Origin: Trichomonas tenax | Lineage: Eukaryota > Parabasalia > Trichomonadida > Trichomonadidae | Assembly: GCA_023091735.1 (NCBI GenBank) | Contig: JALKBU010000385.1 | Span: 1-43,881 of the forward strand | Length of the DNA: 43,881 nucleotides | Direction: 5' to 3' | Part shown: positions 8,401-15,324 of the stretch, piece after piece | Layout: every line of letters begins with the position of its first letter | How positions within the stretch are numbered: position 1 is the stretch's first letter | The notes under the pieces: generated by a model | Seen by the model: only the letters and a program-made list of their open reading frames with translations | Database searches by the model: none | What the model was told of the DNA's origin: nothing | Made by a program: the position numbers and the translations under genes

Positions 8401-8826
8401 CAAAGCTTCGTGTAAAGGTTTGAGATAGCATTCTTTGAAGAATTTTTCTGTAATTTTCGTGAATTTGTTTTGTTGTTCCCATTGTTGCTGTAATTTGAAA
8501 TATCCGACTTGCACTTGGTCCTGCTTTGGATCGTTCGTTGGTTTAATTGCTTCTTTCTTTTCTAAGTTGACATTTATTTCAAAATCAAGTTTCGAAGACG
8601 TTTCTGAACGATCATCTGCCTTCAAAGGTGGCAACTTGATTTGGTTGTTCTTTAAAAGGTTCACTTTCGAACCTTTCGAGAAAGTTCTTTGCGATAAAAA
8701 TTCATTTGATTCGGATTTCTTTAATGAAAGATATGGATTCTGCGGGTTTTGGATCTGCGTCTGCCGAGCAATGACATTCAATTGATCAGCTATAGATTTA
8801 ACTCTCATAGGTTTCAGGTTGCTCAT
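5467..8826 (-). CDS. Class I cyclic-nucleotide 3',5'-phosphodiesterase with four GAF domains
   Basis: 1119 residues. It hydrolyses cAMP and/or cGMP to the 5' nucleotide, ending second-messenger signals. Four GAF-type domains are visible at about residues 110-250, 278-420, 440-600 and 610-770. The last two end in the NKxnxF-like elements NRKDGQPF and NKQEGIF, typical of nucleotide-binding GAFs of PDE2/5/6/10/11, while the first two are divergent. The catalytic HD domain spans about 780-1100. It has the signature HNWIHAIDV (about 858), the metal-binding HDAGHQGLNN (about 897, where most animal enzymes have HDxDHxGxxN), MKVSDISNVSRPF, EEFWRQGDRE, and the substrate-clamp glutamine region GQVGFYNF. 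All key metal ligands seem present, so it should be active. The N-terminal 100 residues are polar and probably disordered. The ATG at 8826 is preceded by ACAAAAA. Four GAFs exceed the usual two of animal PDEs. Nucleotide specificity cannot be read by eye. Confidence 0.93.
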   Translation of the reverse strand: MSNLKPMRVKSIADQLNVIARQTQIQNPQNPYLSLKKSESNEFLSQRTFSKGSKVNLLKNNQIKLPPLKADDRSETSSKLDFEINVNLEKKEAIKPTNDPKQDQVQVGYFKLQQQWEQQNKFTKITEKFFKECYLKPLHEALEQTLIPVFKAATVTFWQDIPSIHLLYSPRLQVTVSHSDGLVGYTFFTRKFLKIERACSHSAYKEGVDSKICPGQTPVYIFPLWDFNDNVCAVVEVTRTSKDPFFDAENDAFIQYFTEQFKLHSKWLFPAETPHNLIIELGQVMELEQFLLLFQKRIHTFFNCRIAEIWRYNIRTNKMERFINDRKDIDPGRAGIVGDAFSRECTINVANTKMQSSYIQYLDGDNEESALIVPIIDTRLAMKWVVCLRGSKNFPVFTSYDEELLGIMTPYLALSLENADKFSTALLGNARESLEHHCVFGLQKLASLINEAAVTKVILNEALENIEKLTSADRVLLFQYDKDTDNYVVTAYFGSKDPPNPISKDHGIVGKTFNGKEIINLTEAYEDPNFDNAIDLQTQYKTKTLLSVPVMNNRLEVIAVLQMINRKDGQPFSQTDFNYMKIFSIMFGLLLDNQQMYSLSTSANRQLSSFISVSTALSSNQNVKQILSEILQNARVTINAARSSLFLLDNVVNTLTSYLVDGGKMPQSIPLSHGIAATAVKQKISIVIQDAYHDPRFNKMIDFHTGFKTKSLIAVPVITSDGTVIGVAEMLNKQEGIFTQSDQTLLESFSTFAALLLEKRRLKDITEKGTAQIEMSKWIGEFERSSNTTPIKLRVPEAKQDSLKSLDFFAIDWNGIGLFQIAFFVFNDFGLLERFQITNDLFFTFLYRLREAYNEPPYHNWIHAIDVLQYISYQVRITNSHKILTQFELLAVCIAALCHDAGHQGLNNAFNVNAETPLGILFKDQSVMETFHCTVAIRILSQPETNLLHSLNVKELTIIWKWIIHLILATDMAFHFKLIKQGNEALEAGVINLKEEAHRLMCMELVMKVSDISNVSRPFKYADKWCEVLSEEFWRQGDREKELGLPYSGPLMNREGQNKPKGQVGFYNFVCLPLYTLIARIFPELTVNLESVKNNLAQWVKLVEEQEKAQAANNSAEKK

Positions 8827-9420
8827 TTTTTGTAACCTATGATTATTTTTGATTTATTTTATAAAATTCGCGATCTCCGTTCTCACATAAACCCAAATCC
8901 GCGATGTTTTTATAACTTTTTGAACGTTATTTTTTGATCTCAATTTTTCTTTTGTGAAGTTTATTTTATCGACGCCACAGTAATATGATCTATATCATCT
9001 AACTAGCAAAATTTTTGAAAATATATTTTGCCTCGAAACTTCGTACAACAGAATAAAACACAAGCCTTAACACTGAAGCATATCACTCTTAAAGGTGTTT
9101 TTCCTGTATATCTTAGGTCGGTGCTCGGTTAAATCTAAAAATATATTTACTTGCCAAGAATATTAAATAGTTATTCGATTATTGACAAAATCCGTTTTGA
9201 TGTTATACTTTGAAGAGGAAAATGATAATATTTACAGACACCAATTTGAAGATTACTGTTCGATTCTATTAAATCAATTGATATACTAACTTCTCATCTT
9301 ACTACATTAAATCTATCATATTATTTACATTATGAATTATGTTTTCATGTATTAGATTTCTAAATATTGACTTTGAGTAAAACAAATATGTAATTATGAA
9401 GTAAAATAAAACAATTTAAG
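8827..9420. other. Intergenic region upstream of the phosphodiesterase gene
   Basis: No ORF, tRNA or repeat that I can support. The first bases upstream of the gene read TCATAGG then ACAAAAAATG, an imperfect Inr-like element. The rest is AT-rich sequence between the phosphodiesterase start and the 3' end of the next leftward gene. Confidence 0.5.
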
Positions 9421-11136
9421 TTACAAAGATAATACAAATGGAGCTGATTGCCACAGCTCTACGCCATCAATGGAAACAATTGATATCTTCGGGAATGATC
9501 TTGTTCCGCAATCTTTTGGCGTGAATTTAATTGACATCTCGAATTCTTTGTTTTCGAGATTGACGTATTGTTTCTTTGATTGCTCATCAATAGCAAAGAA
9601 GTCGTTATCTGACACACTAAGGTAAGAATCAACCTTAAGTCCAGCAACAGGGCTGTGACTAATTGATACTTTGATTTCAGATTCTTCTCCTTTCTTACAC
9701 TCAGGAATAGTTAAATAGCACTCAATCTCACACGGTGCAAACTGTATTTCTGGAAGATTTGTGTTATAAATGATCATTTCATTAGAATTTGAATCCACTG
9801 AAAATGTCAATGAAAGACTTCCAGGAATGCCAGATTTTGCATTACTATTGCATGTAACAAAAGAAGCATGCGAAATTGCTTCGCTTTGTGATAAAGAAAT
9901 AGGAAGATCTATTGGCATCTGAGAAATAGAAAATCCTTCCTGTGGTATAACTTCGATTTTCTGAATTGTCGCATTTTGGGTTAATGAATACTCGAATATT
10001 GTTAAGAATGTATATTGAGTGCCACGGTATATGGACGGGGGTGTCTTGAGTGCAAATGCAGTAAATGATGGACCAAATACTTTGTTAGATATTGTAAAAG
10101 GCTCATTAAAATGAATATTCTTTGTTTCAGAATATAATATTTCTTCAGAGAATTTGCACTTCCAATCTAACTGAACTTGGATGTCACACTTGACTTGAGC
10201 TATAACAGAAAGCTCAAACGCAACTTCTCCTGTTGGATTTTGTTGAGAGAAGTCGAGTGTATTCTGAGAATTCTCGAATTTTGCATCACCAATGATTGTT
10301 GCGTGCAAAGAGACATCTGTTGTACCGCTGGGGAAACCAGAACATTTGGCAGCAATTTTATATGGGAATTTCGTAATTGGGAATGAATTTGAATCCGCAA
10401 TAAAATGAATATCATCTTTATACGGTAAAACTTCGATAGATGATATTCCATGATTGCTTTTTGCTGTTACAGACACAATCGAATCAAGTAAACATATATG
10501 AACAGATTTAATCTTGATTTTGCCTGGTGTCAATGGTGGAATTTCAACAGTGCATTTTGAGAGTGTATTTGGCTTGAGCTCTATCTCTCCAAATACGTCA
10601 ATATCTGTATCGTTGCCATTCTCGTTTGTTATTGTGAGATCAACTTTTCCGGATTTAATTGGATTACGTAATTTGCTTTTTAGTGTAACGTTGAGTTTAA
10701 TCGTTTGTGATGGAAGAATTACATCGTGATTGAACCATGCTGCAGCTTCAAATGGAGAAAATGGTGTATCATCCAAAAATACTTGTATATTGTGGAATTG
10801 AGTGAGATGTTTTTGCATAACATTCTGTAGATCTAATGGTAGATAGTGCTGATAGTTTGGAGATAAGCAATTAAGCGTTAATTGTAACCATTTTTCGTAA
10901 TTGCCGTCAATTCTGTTTAAAATTGCGAGAATTCGAGTAATTTGAGCAGATAGTGGATGGAAATTCTTTGTTTTGTACTTTTCTAACTCAATATTAAAGA
11001 ATTGAATTGCTTCATTAAGCGATGAAACGTTCAATTCCTGAATAATAGGATCAGCACTCGAATAATCTATTTTGGCAAGTTCTTTGTGTATCCTGACAAA
11101 GAAATCACTAATATACTGAACGGTATTGTTGGACAA
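9421..11136 (-). CDS. TRAPP-complex (TRAPPC11/C10-type) trafficking protein, no ATG at expected start
   Basis: An uninterrupted frame of 571 codons. Residues 1-115 are helical, with the helix-rich pattern of the foie-gras/TPR-like part of large TRAPP subunits (EAIQFFNIELEKYK, YEKWLQLTLNCLSP). From about 130 on it is a run of Ig-like beta-sandwich segments (TIKLNVTLKSKLRNP, ECYLTIPECKKGEESEIKVS) like the C-terminal gryzun region of TRAPPC11 or TRAPPC10. Such subunits help activate Rab GTPases in ER-Golgi traffic. The frame begins with TTG (SNNTVQYI follows) and an in-frame TAA lies about 15 codons upstream; the first internal ATG is near codon 108. The promoter-like TTTATTTGTCA directly upstream matches the element before the SUN-like gene, so the TTG sits where an ATG is expected. 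It may be a mutated start, a non-AUG start or a lost first exon. Family call tentative; the protein is shorter than usual TRAPPC11. Confidence 0.45.
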   Translation of the reverse strand: MSNNTVQYISDFFVRIHKELAKIDYSSADPIIQELNVSSLNEAIQFFNIELEKYKTKNFHPLSAQITRILAILNRIDGNYEKWLQLTLNCLSPNYQHYLPLDLQNVMQKHLTQFHNIQVFLDDTPFSPFEAAAWFNHDVILPSQTIKLNVTLKSKLRNPIKSGKVDLTITNENGNDTDIDVFGEIELKPNTLSKCTVEIPPLTPGKIKIKSVHICLLDSIVSVTAKSNHGISSIEVLPYKDDIHFIADSNSFPITKFPYKIAAKCSGFPSGTTDVSLHATIIGDAKFENSQNTLDFSQQNPTGEVAFELSVIAQVKCDIQVQLDWKCKFSEEILYSETKNIHFNEPFTISNKVFGPSFTAFALKTPPSIYRGTQYTFLTIFEYSLTQNATIQKIEVIPQEGFSISQMPIDLPISLSQSEAISHASFVTCNSNAKSGIPGSLSLTFSVDSNSNEMIIYNTNLPEIQFAPCEIECYLTIPECKKGEESEIKVSISHSPVAGLKVDSYLSVSDNDFFAIDEQSKKQYVNLENKEFEMSIKFTPKDCGTRSFPKISIVSIDGVELWQSAPFVLSL

Positions 11137-11498
11137 ACCTTGTAATCTGACAAATAAAAATTATTTTTTATATTTTACACGTCAATTATTTTAATATTTT
11201 AATATTTTAATTTACGTGACAAAATATTTTGACAATGAAGATTTTACATGACAAATAATAGTTTACATGCCAAAATGATGAAATTCAAAAATTTGATACC
11301 ACAAAATTAAGCTATGCCCAAATATCAAGTAAAACCTGAATGATAAAAAAGTCTAAAAAAATCGGAAAATCTTGTGTATTCGAATTCAACATTAGTTGTA
11401 GATATCAAATAACAAAAGACTGAATGTGAATTCGGTGCATTTTTCAAGAAAAAGTGGTTATCTTCTCAAAAAGTTTTTTATCTCCTCAAAAAACAAAA
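11137..11498. promoter_or_regulatory. Divergent intergenic region with a cluster of TTTACRTGNCA motifs
   Basis: The region separates the leftward TRAPP-like gene from the rightward membrane-protein gene. On the plus strand it holds TTTACACGTCA (11174-11184), TTTACGTGACA (11211-11221), TTTACATGACA (11243-11253) and TTTACATGCCA (11262-11272), all in the same orientation. TTTATTTGTCA occurs on the minus strand at 11148-11158. Several loose copies in about 130 bases suggest a shared control region. No TCA(C/T)T initiator is seen before 11499. Confidence 0.5.
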
Positions 11499-11825
11499 AT
11501 GTTCTTCCTATTATTTGGAGCCGTTTTAAGCACAGATTATGTAACTCTTCCAATGACTCTATCACCAGATCTCAACACTTCAGGCGTCTATACTGATTTC
11601 GCTGATAACATCAATGATGCTGCAATTATCACAGCTAAGGCAACCGCTGCTCCTAACGGTGCTGGAAAGGCCCTTGTCGTTGGATGGGTTATGGTTGTCA
11701 TTTGCATGGTTATTGGTCTTATTATTGGTATCGTTGCTTCGATTTTTTGCGTCAAACCTCTCGTTTTTAACGAACAAGAAGAAGATAACTTTGATCAAGA
11801 AGAATTCGACGACTTATATGCTTAA
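11499..11825 (+). CDS. Small type I membrane protein with acidic tail (108 aa)
   Basis: The ATG at 11499 is chosen because the longer frame opens only on GTG. The 108-residue product starts with a short hydrophobic segment MFFLLFGAVLS that looks like a cleavable signal peptide. A polar extracellular or luminal part of about 45 residues follows. The strong transmembrane helix at about residues 58-85 contains small-residue spacing (GLIIGIVAS) that favours helix packing. The cytosolic tail is very acidic (EQEEDNFDQEEFDD). A surface or endomembrane protein is likely. I do not recognise a family. The leftward TRAPP-like gene is divergent from it, and the intergenic region holds the TTTACRTGNCA cluster. 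Confidence 0.7.
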   Translation: MFFLLFGAVLSTDYVTLPMTLSPDLNTSGVYTDFADNINDAAIITAKATAAPNGAGKALVVGWVMVVICMVIGLIIGIVASIFCVKPLVFNEQEEDNFDQEEFDDLYA

Positions 11826-12229
11826 TTTGTTACAGCAAATCAAAATTTCACGGGAAATTAGTTTTTCAATTTACATAATTTTATTATTATCCTTAGGTTA
11901 TTTTTAAATATTATATTTATTAACAAATTCATATATTAATATACTCAAAACCTTACAAATTACTACTTTTGACTTTAATTTCATATGGTTATAAACATGA
12001 AACCAAGATATGAACTTTATCCCAAATAGAATACTAATAACACGTGAACATATGTCTATCTTTTTTCTTATTTTCTTTTGAGCTCAAGATTTGATATTAT
12101 TTTAAGATATATTTTTGTCGATAGCTGAGTTTAAACTCAGTACTTAAGTACTTGGTCTGAAAACATGAAGGTATTTAAAACTAAACACAAAATTATTTAC
12201 TAACAAAAGAAGATTTGCGATTATATAAA
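11826..12229. other. Region between convergent genes holding two overlapping palindromes
   Basis: No gene is supported. The stretch separates the 3' ends of the membrane-protein gene and the CK1 gene. It contains the perfect palindromes CTGAGTTTAAACTCAG (12125-12140) and AGTACTTAAGTACT (12139-12152), which share two bases. Confidence 0.6.
12125..12152. repeat. Two overlapping perfect palindromes
   Basis: CTGAGTTTAAACTCAG (16 bases) runs into AGTACTTAAGTACT (14 bases), overlapping by AG. They lie about 80 bases from the stop of the leftward CK1 gene, so they are 3' to both neighbours. A role as a transcription end structure or protein site is open. Confidence 0.75.
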
Positions 12230-13276
12230 TTAGCAACAGCAATCTGATGAGTCAGACATGTGACTGAAAGGTGGTTGAACTGTTACGTTAGGTCCGAGTA
12301 ATCTTGCTTCAAGATTGTCTTCAACAAGCTCCACACGGTCTATTCTTGTTGCATCTGGTCCACCAATCAAATTTTCAAGTGGTTGAGTGACAGTTCTGCG
12401 AGCTTCATGGAGCATATCTGCCCACTCAAAAGGATCATCAAGATTTGCACCAATTCTTGTCAGAATTCTCTTTAAACTGTTGTACATGAGTGGATAATTC
12501 GGTGCATCAGCAAAACCAAGTGAAGATATGTGGCGCCATATCTCAAAAAGCTCAGGAGCGACAGGTGAAATGGTCTGACCAACATCAAAGTTGTCTTTAT
12601 GGGCTAATATTGTGGCTTTGTCATTGATTCCACGCCATGGAAGATATCCAATGATCAATTCTAACGAAAGATAGAACCAAGAAATTAAATCATCTCTTCT
12701 TGACAGATCCTCTCCGAAATGGGCATGGCGAGAGGCATATGCTTTTGTTCCACGAAATCCGACCCTTGATCTTGGCTGTAAATGTTGGCCCGTTTGTGGG
12801 TTAACATAAACCCTCGAAAGACCGAAATCAATTAAGCAAAGAGGATGATCTGTTCCTTCTCGTGTAAGGATATTTCCGGGCTTAATATCACGATGAACAA
12901 TTCCGAAAACGTGTAAAGATTCGATGCATTTAAGTATATGATAAGCGGATCTCACTGATATGGACAAAGAAAGCTTGTGTGATGGCATGCGCTTGATAAT
13001 ATTTGAAAGAGAAGGTCCAAGGAGTTCCATTGAGAAAAACGAAAAATCACGTCCTTGTCCAAAACAGCCTAAGCGAGGGAAATGCGGTGAAGACTGTATT
13101 TGCGCAAGTATCTGGAACTCAAATGCAAGGGTTTTCTTGGTGGCAGAATTTTGCTCAGTTTTAAGTGCCCAAAGAATGCCTGTCCTTTCGTCTATGGCGG
13201 AGTAAATTTCTCCGAAGGCGCCGTGGCCAATCTTGTTGCCAATAATATACGAAAGAATTCTGGATCCTTGTTTCAT
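12230..13276 (-). CDS. CK1-family protein kinase with C-terminal CCC
   Basis: 348 residues from the chosen ATG at 13276 (MKQGSRIL). Serine/threonine kinase of the casein kinase 1 family. It has the Gly-rich loop IGHGAFGEIY, a Lys in WALKTE, the catalytic loop HRDIKPGN (about residue 127), DFG (about 150) and the CK1-type GFRGTKAYAS activation segment in place of APE. SRRDDLISWFYLSLELIIGYLPW follows, a CK1 hallmark, so the active site looks complete. After the kinase domain comes a tail of about 60 residues ending SDSSDCCC. A terminal triple Cys suggests lipid attachment (prenylation or palmitoylation) and membrane location. An in-frame ATG at 13339 would add 21 residues (ATFVQKINYSAKKYFF), but that stretch has the AT-rich look of a leader, so I prefer the inner start. 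Confidence 0.88.
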   Translation of the reverse strand: MKQGSRILSYIIGNKIGHGAFGEIYSAIDERTGILWALKTEQNSATKKTLAFEFQILAQIQSSPHFPRLGCFGQGRDFSFFSMELLGPSLSNIIKRMPSHKLSLSISVRSAYHILKCIESLHVFGIVHRDIKPGNILTREGTDHPLCLIDFGLSRVYVNPQTGQHLQPRSRVGFRGTKAYASRHAHFGEDLSRRDDLISWFYLSLELIIGYLPWRGINDKATILAHKDNFDVGQTISPVAPELFEIWRHISSLGFADAPNYPLMYNSLKRILTRIGANLDDPFEWADMLHEARRTVTQPLENLIGGPDATRIDRVELVEDNLEARLLGPNVTVQPPFSHMSDSSDCCC

Positions 13277-14204
13277 CGTAATTTTATAAAAAAAATATTT
13301 TTTTGCTGAGTAATTTATTTTTTGTACAAACGTTGCCATTGGTCACCCCATGAACAATATTAACAGGGAAATCGACTTCTTTTCAGGAATCATATCTTAA
13401 AATTTCACAAATATTCGTCTCCCCCTGTAATACTTTGCTTTATATCTATACTAATCGAGGTTATTTCATTCTACTGTGCAACTTAGCTACAACTCATATT
13501 TTTAATTATTTATAATATCCATTATAAAATCAGCTGTTAAGCTTCATGATATAACTATACTATGCCAAGCGGAAAATGGTCACCAATTTTTTAATAGATA
13601 TATAAAAATATCAAATGGAGAATTTAAAAATTCATATTGAAGACATACCATCTATGTTGGATGATTAAAGTTCATTAGCTTAATATGTACTATACATCAA
13701 ACAATAATCATTATCAATATTTGATTTTGAATTTGCTCTATATAACATATGAGTATTTTAAATACAATAGATATAATTAACTAGACTATTGGTGCTTGTG
13801 TGGATCCCCTGAGCCTGATTATGAGTTTTATCAAAAAGAGATTTTGAATGTCGATATTTTTACAGCATAAATAGAATAAATCGGTCTTCCATCAGATGAC
13901 ATCTATATTTCAACCATGAAAGCCATATGTCAAAATAAAAGTTGAAAATTTTAAGATAATATTAAAGATGTTGGAGAACCCTCCCCACCTAAAATGGCCC
14001 CCTGGTCGGGAATTTTTTTTGCCGTTATCTATAAGGTTTCCTGTCATTTTTCTTAATTTGTTTTTGCTTTTTTCACAAATCTTAAAATTTTGCCCATTTT
14101 TGAACGACAATTATAGATTTTATCGCTGTACAATGATTTTAGTATACATTCTTAATCTAAATGATACACTTTTATTATCAAATTCTCAAAAATGAGTATG
14201 ATTT

Positions 14205-14238
14205 ATAAAATCTTAGATTTTATGATAGGCGATCGCCT
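14205..14238. repeat. Triloop hairpin followed by 12-base GC-rich palindrome
   Basis: ATAAAATC pairs with GATTTTAT around a TTA loop (14205-14223). Three bases later comes the perfect palindrome AGGCGATCGCCT (14227-14238). Such a GC-rich palindrome stands out in AT-rich intergenic DNA. Confidence 0.6.
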
Positions 14239-14444
14239 TCAAAACACGAAAAATACGGTAAAAAAGGGTATTTTTAGGCCAAATTTTCAAAATCGCGACT
14301 GAAATCAGGGGTGGGGGTATTTTTGAGGCTTTTTAATGCTGTCAACAATATTCCGCTTTGATTTTAAATGCATTTGGACTCTTTTTGAGCTCAAAAAAAC
14401 CAATATTCAAAAAAAACTAACATTTTATTGTGAATATATGCTCC

Positions 14445-14475
14445 ATTATCTATACTGTAGTAATGTATAGATAAT
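14445..14475. repeat. 11-base perfect inverted repeat with 9-base loop
   Basis: ATTATCTATAC (14445-14455) and GTATAGATAAT (14465-14475) are exact complements, separated by TGTAGTAAT. The repeat lies in gene-free DNA. Confidence 0.7.
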
Positions 14476-15324
14476 ACAATACAGAAATATTGCATTTTTT
14501 ATATTAATTATCGCATATTATAAAAATGTCGATATAAGAATATGGAGAAGCAATCAAGTTGTAAGGTGGTGTGTATAATGAAAACATCTTAGCATAAATC
14601 GACCTTTCTTTACATATTTCATACATCACTACAATAATGAGACTCAGTTGTTTTGCTGTATGATTGCGAAGGAGTATTTATGCAGATAATTTGGTTTTTA
14701 AATGCTGAACTTCATCCGTTTAGAAATACGAGATTTATATGAAAACAATGTCTTCATCCAATAGAACTAACATTAATTAAATATTGTGAAAAATATGAGA
14801 TAAATAACATGTATTTGTACTAGAATATCTTTTTTCCTGCATTTTAAATACAGATGGAAATCATAAGACCATCTAATTCAGATAAAAAAAGTAGTTTGTA
14901 AAAATTTCGGCAAAAAAGCGGAGTTTCGTCATATTTTGATACGAATTTTAGTAGGGATTGTATAAGATGGTCTAGCAAACAAACAACAGATGCACAAAAA
15001 CACTAAGATTTGAAAATTCGGGAGATAATCTGAGAAGTTTTGGGTTCAAATCCAGAACAGATTCTTGCTGAATGTTTCTCTCATGTGCCCTATTGTACAG
15101 TGTGCTAATGAAGGCGTAGTACGAACGCGTTCATTAAATATAACAAGTCCCTTTATTATTGAGTCAGCCCCTAACAAAGGCACCCCAAAACCGACATCCT
15201 TAATAATATGATTTAACTTAAAATGCAGTATATGAAAACAAACTTTTATAAAATGTAAAATACGTTTTTCAATTTTTTTGCTAAAATTGCTTCTGAGGTA
15301 AAAGAATCGATTGTAAAGTCGCAA

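Larger units (their letters stand above)
13340..15324. other. About 2 kb without a supportable gene; several structured patches
   Basis: ORFs here (for example 13910-14110 and 13968-14195) lie opposite each other, are short and have no protein character. Between about 13980 and 14340 the base use changes: C- and G-runs appear (CCCTCCCCACC, GGGGTGGGGG) with a triloop hairpin and a 12-base GC-rich palindrome. An 11-base inverted repeat lies at 14445-14475. Near 15027-15063 a hairpin has a GGTTCAAATCC loop, like the B box of a tRNA gene, but no tRNA can be folded. The patch 13980-14340 may be an unrecognised repeat. Confidence 0.5.

Noticed and set aside
15027..15063. tRNA-like hairpin with a B-box (GGTTCAAATCC)
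   Set aside because: The stem and B-box are real, but no acceptor stem, D arm or anticodon arm can be placed upstream, and the A-box-like sequence is too far away.
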